From Phycomyces blakesleeanus NRRL 1555(-) (taxonomy: Eukaryota; Mucoromycota; Mucoromycetes; Mucorales; Phycomycetaceae), in the NCBI RefSeq assembly GCF_001638985.1, contig NW_017265142.1, positions 372,001-436,000 of the forward strand: DNA of 64,000 nt. The letters are read 5' to 3'. The notes under the pieces were generated by a model that ran no database searches, was not told the DNA's origin, and saw only the letters and a list, made by a program, of their open reading frames with translations. Positions 13,516 through 23,288 of this stretch are shown piece after piece; position 1 is the stretch's first letter, and the number at the start of each line of letters is the position of its first letter. Position numbers and translations under genes: made by a program.

Positions 13516-14938
13516 CCACTACTATTTCCATAGCCAACATAACCAGCATTAGCAGAGTAAATTACCACTGCCAACATCAAATAAAAGTAGGGTGAATTAC
13601 CACTAATGTTTCCGCAATCAGCACGTTTAACATTAGTAGAGTAAATTACCACTGCTAACATCAAACAAAAGTAGGGTGAATTACCACTACTGTTTCCGCA
13701 ATCAGCACGTTCAACATTAGCAGAGTAAATTACCACTGCTAACATCAAACAAAAGTAGGGTTAATTACCACTACTGTTTCCGCAATCAGCACGTTCAACA
13801 TTAGCAGAGTAAATTACCACTGCCAACATCAAATAAAAGTAGGGTTAATTACCACTACTGTTTCCGCAATCAGCACGTTCAACATTAGCAGAGTAAATTA
13901 CCACTGCCAACATCAAATAAAAGTAGGGTTAATTACCACTACTGTTTCCGCAATCAGCACGTTCAACATTAGCAGAGTAAATTACCACTGCTAACATCAA
14001 ATAAAAGTAGGGTTAATTACCACTACTGTTTCCGCAATCAGCACGTTCAACATTAGCAGAGTAAATTACCACTGCCAACATCAAATAAAAGTAGGGTTAA
14101 TTACCACTACTGTTTCCGCAATCAGCACGTTCAACATTAGCAGAGTAAATTACCACTGCTAACATCAAATAAAAGTAGGGTTAATTACCACTACTGTTTC
14201 CGCAATCAGCACGTTCAACATTAGCAGAGTAAATTACCACTGCCAACATCAAATAAAAGTAGGGTTAATTACCACTACTGTTTCCGCAATCAGCACGTTC
14301 AACATTAGCAGAGTAAATTACCACTGCCAACATCAAATAAAAGTAGGGTTAATTACCACTACTGTTTCCGCAATCAGCACGTTCAACATTAGCAGAGTAA
14401 ATTACCACTGCTAACATCAAATAAAAGTAGGGTTAATTACCACTACTGTTTCCGCAATCAGCACGTTCAACATTAACAGAGTAAATTACCACTGCCAACA
14501 TCAAATAAAAGTAGGGTTAATTACCACTACTGTTTCCGCAATCAGCACGTTCAACATTAGCAGAGTAAATTACCACTGCCAACATCAAATAAAAGTAGGG
14601 TTAATTACCACTACTGTTTCCGCAATCAGCACGTTCAACATTAACAGAGTAAATTACCACTGCCAACATCAAACAAAAGTAGGGTTAATTACCACTACTG
14701 TTTCCGCAATCAGCACGTTCAACATTAGCAGAGTAAATTACCACTGCCAACATCAAATAAAAGTAGGGTTAATTACCACTACTGTTTCCGCAATCAGCAC
14801 GTTCAACATTAGCAGAGTAAATTACCACTGCCAACATCAAATAAAAGTAGGGTTAATTACCACTACTGTTTCCGCAATCAGCACGTTCAACATTAACAGA
14901 GTAAATTACCACTGCCAACATCAAACAAAAGTAGGGTG
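13516..14938. repeat. 84-bp minisatellite, about 17 units
   Basis: A head-to-tail array with an 84-base period. Each unit contains CTACTGTTTCCGCAATCAGC, an ACATTAGCAGAG segment and a CAACATCAAATAAAAGTAGG segment, and TTACCACT occurs twice per unit, so the unit itself looks composite. The first two units are the most diverged (ATAGCCAACATAACCAGC replaces CGCAATCAGC and its flank in the first). The inner units differ only at a few positions (TGCCAAC/TGCTAAC, AAATAA/AAACAA, TTAGCAG/TTAACAG). On the minus strand the first three units are open with a 28-codon period. Later units change GGGTGAATT to GGGTTAATT, creating a stop in every unit, so protein coding is unlikely. Confidence 0.95.
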
Positions 14939-14999
14939 AGCTGTTCCTTATTTTATCTCTTTTTTTTTTCAGTTTGTTTACAATACTAAATAAATAAGA

Positions 15000-15300
15000 A
15001 ATCATATCACGTGATTAGGATTCGCAATGGCAGGATTTACACAGTCAGAAAAGTTTCTACCGCCGAGCCCAAAAAAAATCATGACAAAAATCAAGGCATA
15101 TTTCAAAATTAAACTGCTAATCAGTAATAATACCCAAAGACTTCAAGCTTTGAATACAAGACTATATCCATGTTTATTATACTATATACATAATACAAGT
15201 ATCAAATATGACCTCCTTTGGTACAAATTACAAATTGAAATATATATTGCATAACGTCTTACAAAGTTGATGCTGTCTCTAGGCTCATTTTACACTATTC
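15000..15300. other. Intergenic after the minisatellite
   Basis: It contains TATCACGTGATTAGG (about 15004-15018), a palindromic CACGTG site similar to those in the 72-bp repeat at 22 kb. A 75-codon open frame at 15027-15254 has no recognisable features and I do not regard it as a gene. Confidence 0.3.
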
Positions 15301-15560
15301 TTATTTCATGGCAGCTTTCAAAGCATCAGCATTGATATTGACTGTCTAACCAGCCACCCATATCTCGAGAGAACTACTAGAGACACTCAATGGGGTCTAT
15401 ACCCGGATTCTGAGCCGGCCAGTAGTCAAACCCCGGGATCTCATGACCACCTTTTCACCACCTCAAACAAGAGTCAATATGACAGCTATCATTGTATTTT
15501 TTGAAGCATAAAGTTACTGCTTTGTTCCAGTAAAGCCCTTTGGAACCAAGGAAACGTATT
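15300..15560 (-). pseudogene. Tc1-like transposase C-terminal relic
   Basis: On the minus strand one frame reads IPGFDYWPAQNPGIDPIECL and then stops (about 15378-15455). This matches the final catalytic region of Tc1/mariner transposases, usually written WPAQSPDLNPIExLW. Upstream, in another frame, KGLYWNKAVTLCFKKYNDSC-like codons are seen to about 15560. Stops and frame changes show long decay. It is a different lineage from the transposase at 6.3-7.6 kb. Confidence 0.75.
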
Positions 15561-15969
15561 CTAGGGAAAAGGTGCTCATGTATTGGTCTTTGTTTATGCT
15601 GTCAACCAGGAACACAAAAGGCCCAAAACTCACTTGCTTAAAAGAAACTCCAGATTATGATTTATCAGATCATACAACACTTCTCTATTTGTCGTCAGTC
15701 CAAGACATGCTCAGGAACCCGATTCAGCCGTCTTGTCGGGTGGTCATATGCCAAGGTTGGCTTACGGACTGTGATGTATAAATCACAGCTCAACCACTTG
15801 CACAAGGCTCCTTTCTGTTCTCTCCTCAATCTTTTGCTTAGGCCTTCTGGACCATTTTGTTGGCTCTGGAGATCCTGTTTTGCCCACTCTCTTGAAGAAG
15901 TACTTGAGAGTGGGTAGAATCATACCAGCTACTAATGAAATCTGGGCTGCACCAAAGTCTGCAAAATGG

Positions 15970-16100
15970 ATATATATTATTGTACTGGCCCTGATAGATT
16001 CGCTTATGCCATTCAAATTAGAAGTACTATAAGATCATCAGAATATGTTCCAGAAAATCGTCGTGTGAGACAAAGACTAAGAAGAAGGTAAAGAAAAAAT
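15970..16100 (+). pseudogene. Decayed coding tail related to 22.9-23.0 kb
   Basis: One frame reads PDRFAYAIQIRSTIRSSEYV and continues to RQRLRRR and a stop at about 16098. A similar tail with a stop lies at 22910-23019 (PDIFTLVTQIKSTVRS, then VRRSLTRRSI), and the DNA is also alignable (ACTATAAGATCATCAGAA versus ACTGTAAGATCAAGAGAA). The family is unknown to me. Being duplicated and decayed, it is probably part of a transposable element. Confidence 0.45.
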
Positions 16101-16454
16101 CGAGTTTCCATGCTGGTTACCGACAGGCACCCTCAAGATGCCCTTCTGGTAAGTCAATATGTCCTTTAAATAAATCTTTGTATTTTCTTTATTATTCTAT
16201 TATACTACGTTGGAGTTATGGGAAAAGGTAATTTGTATTAATTACAGAAACATGGTGGGGTAAAAACGAAATATCTCTTGCGAAAATCTCTTACTAAAGT
16301 ATTCCCTTTTCTTACCACAGTGTATAGAAAAGCAAGTATTTTATATATATATAGAGAGAGAGATAGGGAAAGAAAGGTAAGATAGCTTATATAGCTTTTG
16401 CTGACATCATCAACTGCTGTTGTGAAAGTAAAGACAACTAGATATAAATATATA

Positions 16455-16525
16455 CTAGGGGAGCGGTGCTCCCCCCCCCTTTGGGGGGTCCCCCCCTCCC
16501 CCCTCCCTTCGGGGGGGCCCCAGAG
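16455..16525 (-). other. Helitron 3' terminal hairpin block
   Basis: Read on the minus strand, this block is almost pure G and C. The last stem-loop is GGGGAGC-ACC-GCTCCCC, and its final C begins the CTAG end. Just inside it, GGGGGACCCCCC and GGGGCCCCCC runs can form further stems. Such a block is striking in a genome this AT-rich. In Helitrons the 3' hairpin acts as the transfer terminator. Usually it sits about 10 bases from the end, whereas here it abuts the end. Confidence 0.7.
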
Positions 16526-16705
16526 CCTACCGGAAGTTAATATAAAACCCTTCCCTATTGGAAGTCTAAGTACCGTATAGCACAATTAATAGGAACATTT
16601 TATTTGAGTGAATTATATGAAAAGAAAGGATATGTATAGATGTTTTATTATTCAAAAAAAAATTGGGTAGATGAGTTTATAGTGTATGTTATATATAATT
16701 TTTTA

Positions 16706-19700
16706 CTAAATGTCAAAGACTTCCTTAAATACAACATTGTCTGTAAATACAGTATTTGCCGTTTCGTTGGAATTTGCTGGTGTATCAAGCATTATCTTGA
16801 TTGTAGAAGGTTTTCTGACCCGGGATAGAGCAACATACAGCTGGCCATGGGAGAATACTGGGGCAGGGAGATATAATCCAACACTCTCAAGAGTTTGACC
16901 TTGTGACTTGTTTATTGTCATTGCGAATGCAAGACGAACTGGAAATTGGAACCGCTGGAATTCAATTTCACCATTTGACCCAGATGGATTAAGCTTTATT
17001 CTTGGAATAAGAGATACTTGCCCGGCATTTGATCCAGTCACAATTGTTGCTCTGATGACAGATGTTCCAAAAGAGTTGCAAATCAGGCGTGTACCATTAC
17101 AGAGGCCGTTTTTTGGGTCAAGATTGCGAAGAAGCATGATAGGACATCCTTTTTTTAAGGACAGTGAGTGAGGTGGTAGGGATCCAGGATCAATGGTATT
17201 TAGTAGCTCAACTGGATATGTCAACTGACCATCTTCATCAATTCCCTGGTCGACGCTCTTAAACTCTCGTGCCTCTCCAGGAAACTGGCTCAGAAGAATA
17301 TCATTGAGTTTCTTGACATCTTTATTCTTAGGAGTAAGCAAAGCACGGCCCATGAGGAAATGAGGGTTGGCTGCATTAGAGGAGAGATCATGGAAAACTG
17401 CTTTGGCCAGATCAGCAGGATTACATCCAGAAAGTAACATATGGGGCGGAATTGGGATGGTGTCATCACCGCCTGTTGTGTGGGCAGAACCACTACCAAC
17501 TTGCAAGAGAAATGCTCCAAATTCCCTAAGCTCTAATGTTTCTTGTTCATTATTTGCTTGGGCAATTCGCATGTTTGTTGTAAGCCGCAAGGTTTTTACA
17601 TTTCTCCATGCAGATGCTTTCTTGATACATTGGCTTACAACCTGAGCTCTTGTTGCCTTGGGTATAACAAGAAGGACCTGCCAAAAATCGCCTCCAAAGA
17701 CAAACAACTTCCCTCCAAATGGAACGTTTTCAAGCAATGGATCGACAGCCTTCATTATATCTTGCATGGATCTGCTTACAGTATTAAAAACATCTTTACT
17801 AATCATAGAAGCTTCGTCCCAGATAACCAATTCCGTTCTTCTAATAAGTTGTGCCGTTTGCGAGTTTGCGTTGATGGAGCACAAGGAGTTAAGATCAACT
17901 TGCACTGGAATCTTAAACCTGGAATGTGCTGTACGCCCACCGTCTAGCAGCAATGCAGCAATTCCACTTGTTGCTACTGCAAGAGCAATTTTTCCTTGTT
18001 GGCGAGTTTTTTGAAGCAAGGCATTAAAGACAAATGTCTTTCCCGTCCCACCTGGACCATCGACAAAGTACAATCTTGAGGCTCCCACGTTTTCTTCAAT
18101 TGCACTTAATACTGTTGTATAGACACGTCTTTGTGAATTATTGAATGTCAATGTATCTGGATCTGGCAAAAGCTGGGCTTGATCGCATAAATCTTCTTGT
18201 TCTTGTATGATGGCTTGAACATCTTGCCCATTTGGGCTAAAGTGCTGGATGTCAGGCATTGGTGGAAGAACAAATCCAGTGAACAACATGAGAGACATAG
18301 AGTTGGCAGATAGATGACTTTCGATATCCCATAAACATCTGTCAAACATATATTGTGTGGGGGCTAACGCAGGAATTCCACTACTTTCTCTTGCCAAATG
18401 AAGATAATCTTCAATCATAGAATCGCGATGAGCAAGCCACAAAGAGAAAGGATCTGATACTGCACAGAAAATCAAAAGAATAGCAAAGAGTCTTCGTAAA
18501 GAAAATGGGATCTGATGAGCTGCTGCCTCTTTCATACAGTTACTCCACTCATCATCATTCAAAAGTAATCCCAGAGCACGACATGCAGCTTGGTTTGTTT
18601 CATACACACATCCTTCTACTGTACATATGTCTTCAAAGCTTTTGGCCCCTTTAACATTATGCAGCAGTAATTGTAACAAATATTTTTCAATATCTCTCAG
18701 AGACACTGTGTAAACTCTGCCAATCGTTCCATTATCAAACCTCTTAGGTGCTGTCCATTTTCGTTCTTTTGTATTCCATACATAAAGAGAAGAAAAGTCG
18801 ACGTAAAGAAGTTTTTCAGATGATGGGTGTGTAGCATTATAGTCGAAATATCCCATTAAAGTAGTGTTTTTTCTGGAATTTGGAACATCCTCTGGGTTAG
18901 AAGATGGATTATAATATACGGGTTGGGCATTTTCCAGATGGATTGAAAGTCGTTGATGGCTGGGATACTCTTGATGAAGCTTGAAAGAAAATATTTTCCA
19001 GCATGCTTCAGAAGCGGAGACATACCGAGCATCAAGAAACTCATTAACTTTGTTTACATGCTCTTGTTGTTGTTGTGGAGCGGAATTGGTGGGTGTAGGC
19101 TGCACACGGGCCATTGCACGGTCATGTCCTTTATATACATATTTGTAGAGGTATTTTACGGCAGAAACAGAGGTGCTAATCTCAACATTTATATGAGCAT
19201 TGTATTTTGCACATATGTATCTATTGTGTGGAACAACCCATCCATTATCCATGATCTTTGGCCCTCTTCTAATAACTCTTCCATTTCGACTGCGTTGATA
19301 AATAGGATATCCGTTTCCACCATCGCTAGTCTCATTGCAAAGCTTTTTAGGATAATTCTTTGAACAGATCACATTCTTCATGCATGGTGCTTTTGGATAT
19401 TTCTTTCTGCATGAGCCATGCATCATGCATTTTTTTACTGTTTCATATGCCAATGGCTCAGTTTCAGGATCTGGGATTTCAGCCGAAACTATTCTGTCAA
19501 AATCTTCTATTGTTTTTGGTTTATCTTGTGGTCGCAAAATCAAAAGAATGTGGGCATGAGGAAGTCCGCGCTTTTGGAATTCAATGACATATATAAAGGC
19601 CAAAACTTTCCCCAGAATATTTTTTTTGTAAGGTCAATCATGAGCTCTTTGAGCTTCATATTGAAAACCCGAGAACAAAGATCTGGTCTGTCATTAGCTT

Positions 19701-21568
19701 TTTGCCCAGCCAACAGGGAATTTGTGATTTCTGGCCACTTTGAATTGCAAGTGAAAGTTATGAACAAATCAGGCTTGCCAAAACGACGCACAATACTCAT
19801 TGAATCTTGATAAAGTTGAGCCATATACCGGGGGCTACCAATAAAAGAAGATGGAAGAATAACTCTCTTTCCAAGATTTGCAAGATTACAATCGTTATGG
19901 ATAACAGCATCCTGAATTCCACTATAAAGATCTACATGGAGACGATTTTGATTGCTGGTGATGAAGTGCAGCCGATCCTGCTCAACTTTGGCATACATAT
20001 CAACAATATATTGTTGAAAGAGACGGCCAAAAAGATGGAGGAGGTGCTGTGTGTTGCGTCGATACATCAAACGGTTTGAGTACCATTGCATTACTGTGAC
20101 ATGCTCTCCTGACAATGAGCTGGCATCAATGGTCCAACCATCTTCACCATGTGGAAAGAGTAGCACATAGTGTAAAGCATCATAAGATCGGTGGTACTCA
20201 TTGATGTTCTGTTGGAAGTTGGCTCTGGTGTGCAGCACAATGTCTCTTGAAGTACCCTCTTCATTATTCATAATAAGAACTGCTATTTCACTTGCAGTTG
20301 GAGCATTGTACCGTCTTTGATCCCGAGGCCCCTCAGCTACTAAACGCAAAGTGAGATCTATAGATTGTCCCTTTTCCCGAGAAATTTGATCCATTGTTCT
20401 GAAGAGATGTACGAATGGATTTGTTTCCATAAGAATGGACTGAATCTTCTCCAAAACACTTCTCTCCAATTGTGGGGAATGGTACTGTCTTTGATCTATC
20501 TGAGCAGCACTATCATAAATATCGATCTGAGCGAATTTTGGGTGAGCGATATCAGATTCTGTCACTGGCAAAATAGATCCAATTCTATGACAAATTGTTC
20601 CGTGAATCCGGAAGTTGTATGCCCCATTGATATTGTTGCCAACAGAGGTATCAATTTTAGCTCCCAAAGAAGTAAAGCTCATTGTACTATTATAGCTTCG
20701 AATGTTTTCAAGAAACTTCTTTCCATCACGTGTTCTATAGTTCAAAAGCTCAGCAATTCCTGTAGGTGTTGGCTCAATTTGGGGGAGAACATGCTTTCCT
20801 TTGTTACAACACATAGAGAACGTGGGGCTTCTTAAAGAAGAACGACTGTTTTTTTCATGTGCCCACATCATTGCCCCACAAAATCGACACTCGATATCCA
20901 TATCTCCCCTGTTATCAACTGCTGGTTCTGAAATAGCTGGAAGTCGGGCAATATTATTCAAGCCTCTGCCTCGATTTCTAGATCCTCTTGCTCTGCTACT
21001 GTTATTGTTTGGACAAAATCTGCTTGTAATTCGGCGATGATCAGTTCCGTTACAGTGAGGACAATGGGGTAAAATTGATCCTCTATTCACAGTTGAAATC
21101 TCCTCGACTTCTTCTTCTCTTCCAGTCACTTCTTCATCGGATGAAGTCTCCTCAATCTCTTCTTCCATGACTGCTTCAAGAACTTCAGTAATAGTCTCAT
21201 TTGCGAGTGGAAATTCAGTCAACTCAGAAACTGAAATAAAAGTCGATGTTTCTATGTCCAAATTTTGGTCTTGGACAGGCTCACTTCTTATTCTCAAGGC
21301 AGCAGCTATTTTTTTATAAACACATTTATTATTAAAAAAATATATATAATACTTGCAGTAATATGCATAAGTGTATAAATAAATAGTTACTTCGGCTACT
21401 TTCTGCAGGATATTCATCTACATTAGTTCTCTTTTGAGGAATGTGGAGAGAAATGTTCTTTGGGTTCATGAGACATTGCTTATGAGTACTTCTGCTATGT
21501 CCAAGCATATGGCAAGCAGCACAACGACGTTGAGTAGATGACACTTTATTTTTCGGTTTTTTTTTCAA
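16706..21568 (-). CDS. Helitron Rep-helicase transposase, one frameshift
   Basis: It nicks and unwinds DNA for rolling-circle transposition. The first exon (to about 21387) has a zinc-knuckle-like CAACHMLGHSRSTHKQC. After an intron the protein runs on with CPHCNGTDHRRITSRFCP, CRFCGAMMWAHEK and a Helitron-like N domain. The HUH nuclease motif is LPHAHILL, the two-tyrosine region NRYICAKYNAHINVE. The helicase has Walker A DGPGGTGKTFVF, Walker B LVIWDEASM and the C-terminal motif QLYVALSRVR. The only break is at an A8 run (minus strand; 19620-19627): one extra A restores LTKKNILGKVLAFIYVIEF. The 965 codons after it are uninterrupted. No in-frame ATG exists before 21568, so the true start may lie in a further exon. 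Either the copy died very recently or the run is a sequencing error. Confidence 0.93.
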
Positions 21569-21676
21569 AGTTAGAGTTTGGTTTGATAGTTGTATAAGTT
21601 TTTTGGCAATAGTTTGTAAAATAAATTCAAGGCGTTAATATCTCGGTATATCATGTGACATAGTAATATCAGGAGC

Positions 21677-21842
21677 GGATTGGAATTGGCACTCAGTTCC
21701 AATCCTACCCAATCAGGAACAACTACTCCAACTGCAGTAGTTGGGTGAGTAAGGCAAGAAGAAGATAACTATTGCTCAGCAAGATACCGCAGCAAAAGGA
21801 CTTAGCTAGAATCTAGGATACTGCGGCATCTTATAAATTAAT
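21677..21842. other. Cluster of three stem-loops upstream of the Helitron gene
   Basis: Three consecutive inverted repeats are seen directly. GGATTGGAA (21677-21685) pairs with TTCCAATCC (21697-21705). CAACTACT (21720-21727) pairs with AGTAGTTG (21736-21743). AAGATACCGCAG (21781-21792) pairs with CTGCGGCATCTT (21831-21842) with one mismatch. The block lies on the 5' side of the Rep-helicase gene and could be its 5' terminal control region, an unrelated element end, or a structured RNA. No open frame crosses it. Confidence 0.6.
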
Positions 21843-21962
21843 ATAAATATCACAAATATTATCACAAATAAACATTATCTTTATCTTCATATTTTATTCT
21901 ATCTTATTATCATTGTGTGACTTCTTGCACATTACAGTAAAAGTGCTAGATTTTAGATGTGA

Positions 21963-22175
21963 ATAGATGTTTTATAGGCAAATTCGTATATCACGTGATG
22001 CTGCTAATTTTGATTGATTTTAGATATATAGAAGATAGATGTTTTATAGGCAAATTCGTATATCACGTGATGCTGCTAATTTTGATTGATTTTAGATATA
22101 TAGAAGATAGATGTTTTATAGGCAAATTCGTATATCACGTGATGCTGCTAATTTTGATTGATTTTAGATATATAG
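21963..22175. repeat. 72-bp tandem repeat, three units
   Basis: Units begin at 21963, 22035 and 22107 and are essentially identical. Each carries the palindrome ATCACGTGAT (a CACGTG E-box core) and the segment GCTGCTAATTTTGATTGATT. The 72-base period keeps one frame open across all three units, but this is a consequence of the period being a multiple of three; I see no gene. Confidence 0.95.
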
Positions 22176-22800
22176 ATATAATGATACGCACTATAAGGTT
22201 GAGGTTTATATCTTTTCAAATAAAATACATCTTCCCCAAATTTTCAAATGTAAAAAAAATGGTATTATTGATATACTTGCTAAATAATTATAGGTGACTC
22301 TAGAAAAATAAGTTAAACACGTTAAACCTTTTTTTTTTACAAAATTACAAGCCAGCTTTAAGGTAGTGTTAAGTAATGTAAAGATTGATAGAATATTTAA
22401 TCATAGCTAGAGAATATCTTGTATTCATTACTAGAAAACAATATCGTGTATATATCAGTTAGCCACTACAATAAAAAGAAACTATAAAATAAATTCATGG
22501 CAATTTTTCCTATTATCCCTCTCAATATCCTCCTATTTGTTATAAATTATTGTATAATATATATATATATATATCCACTACGGCAGACATTAAGATTTAC
22601 CCACTTAACTCTATACTTTTCTATCGATAAATTCCGTATATTCAAGCAATAGCCTTCGTGTTTCCAGTAATATCTTACAAAGTTAAAGCCAATCCTAAAC
22701 TATTGCCCATTTCGTCGCTCTCGAACCCCAAAAGTAATCTGTAATGGCTTTTACGGTACTACCGCTATAAAAAGATTATATATTTACCTATCCAAGCTGT
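22176..22800. other. Intergenic, AT-rich
   Basis: Contains (TA)n near 22556-22574 and poly-T runs. No coding signal found. Confidence 0.4.
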
Positions 22801-22809
22801 TTTAATAGC

Positions 22810-23019
22810 GTGGCTTCGTTACAGTTTGAGCATTGTTTGTTTAATAGGGACCTTTCTGTTGTTTCGAACTTCCAGCATATCATTAACCAATTGGAATATA
22901 ATGACACAATCCCTGATATATTTACACTTGTTACGCAAATTAAAAGTACTGTAAGATCAAGAGAAGTTGCTCCAGTATATCTTCATGTAAGACGAAGTCT
23001 GACAAGAAGAAGTATATAA
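22810..23019 (+). pseudogene. Decayed coding tail related to 15.97-16.1 kb
   Basis: An open stretch ends at a TAA at 23019, reading SLQFEHCLFNRDLSVVSNF and then QIKSTVRSREVAPVYLHVRR. The last 35 codons resemble those at 15970-16100. No start, intron or domain can be assigned. The two related tails lie on either side of the Helitron in the same orientation. Confidence 0.4.
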
Positions 23020-23288
23020 ATTATCCAGTCTTAAAATAACCCTTAAACCACCAAAAAAAAAAAAAGGTTTTGAAAAATCTTCTACTGAAGTTGTTCCCTT
23101 TTATCACAATTTAGAATCGGAAACACTCATATACTCGTATGTATAATATATATATATATAATATATTCTATTACTTGACATAACATAGTATTCTTCTAGA
23201 ATGATTCTCTTTTTGATTATAATGTACAAGGAAAAGAGCATAATAAAATAATTTAATAAAAAAAGATATAGCACAAAAACAATAATTC

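Larger units (their letters stand above)
16455..21700 (-). mobile_element. Autonomous-type Helitron, nearly complete
   Basis: A rolling-circle DNA transposon on the minus strand. It has a Rep-helicase gene (16706 to about 21568) and a 3' end formed by GC-rich hairpins that finish in CTAG at 16455-16458. The next base on the minus strand is T (16454), matching the CTRR end and A/T insertion preference of Helitrons. The 5' end, expected to start TC after an A, could not be fixed; it should lie beyond 21640, where a cluster of stem-loops occurs at 21677-21842. The upper coordinate given here is therefore approximate. Confidence 0.85.

Noticed and set aside
13443..13748. 101-codon open frame on the minus strand of the minisatellite
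   Set aside because: Later units contain an in-frame stop in each 84-bp copy, and the sequence is clearly a tandem array.
13516..14938. CRISPR-like array
   Set aside because: Units are contiguous with no unique spacers and the organism is eukaryotic. It is a minisatellite.
15027..15254. 75-codon open frame after the minisatellite
   Set aside because: Low-complexity, no domain, no splice context, and the surrounding region is transposon debris.
21654..21960. Solo LTR beginning TGTGACATAG
   Set aside because: No matching TG...CA ends with a target-site duplication could be demonstrated; better described as a stem-loop cluster.
21959..22297. 112-codon open frame over the 72-bp tandem repeat
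   Set aside because: The frame stays open only because the period is divisible by three. The repeat is palindromic and promoter-like, with no start context or similarity.
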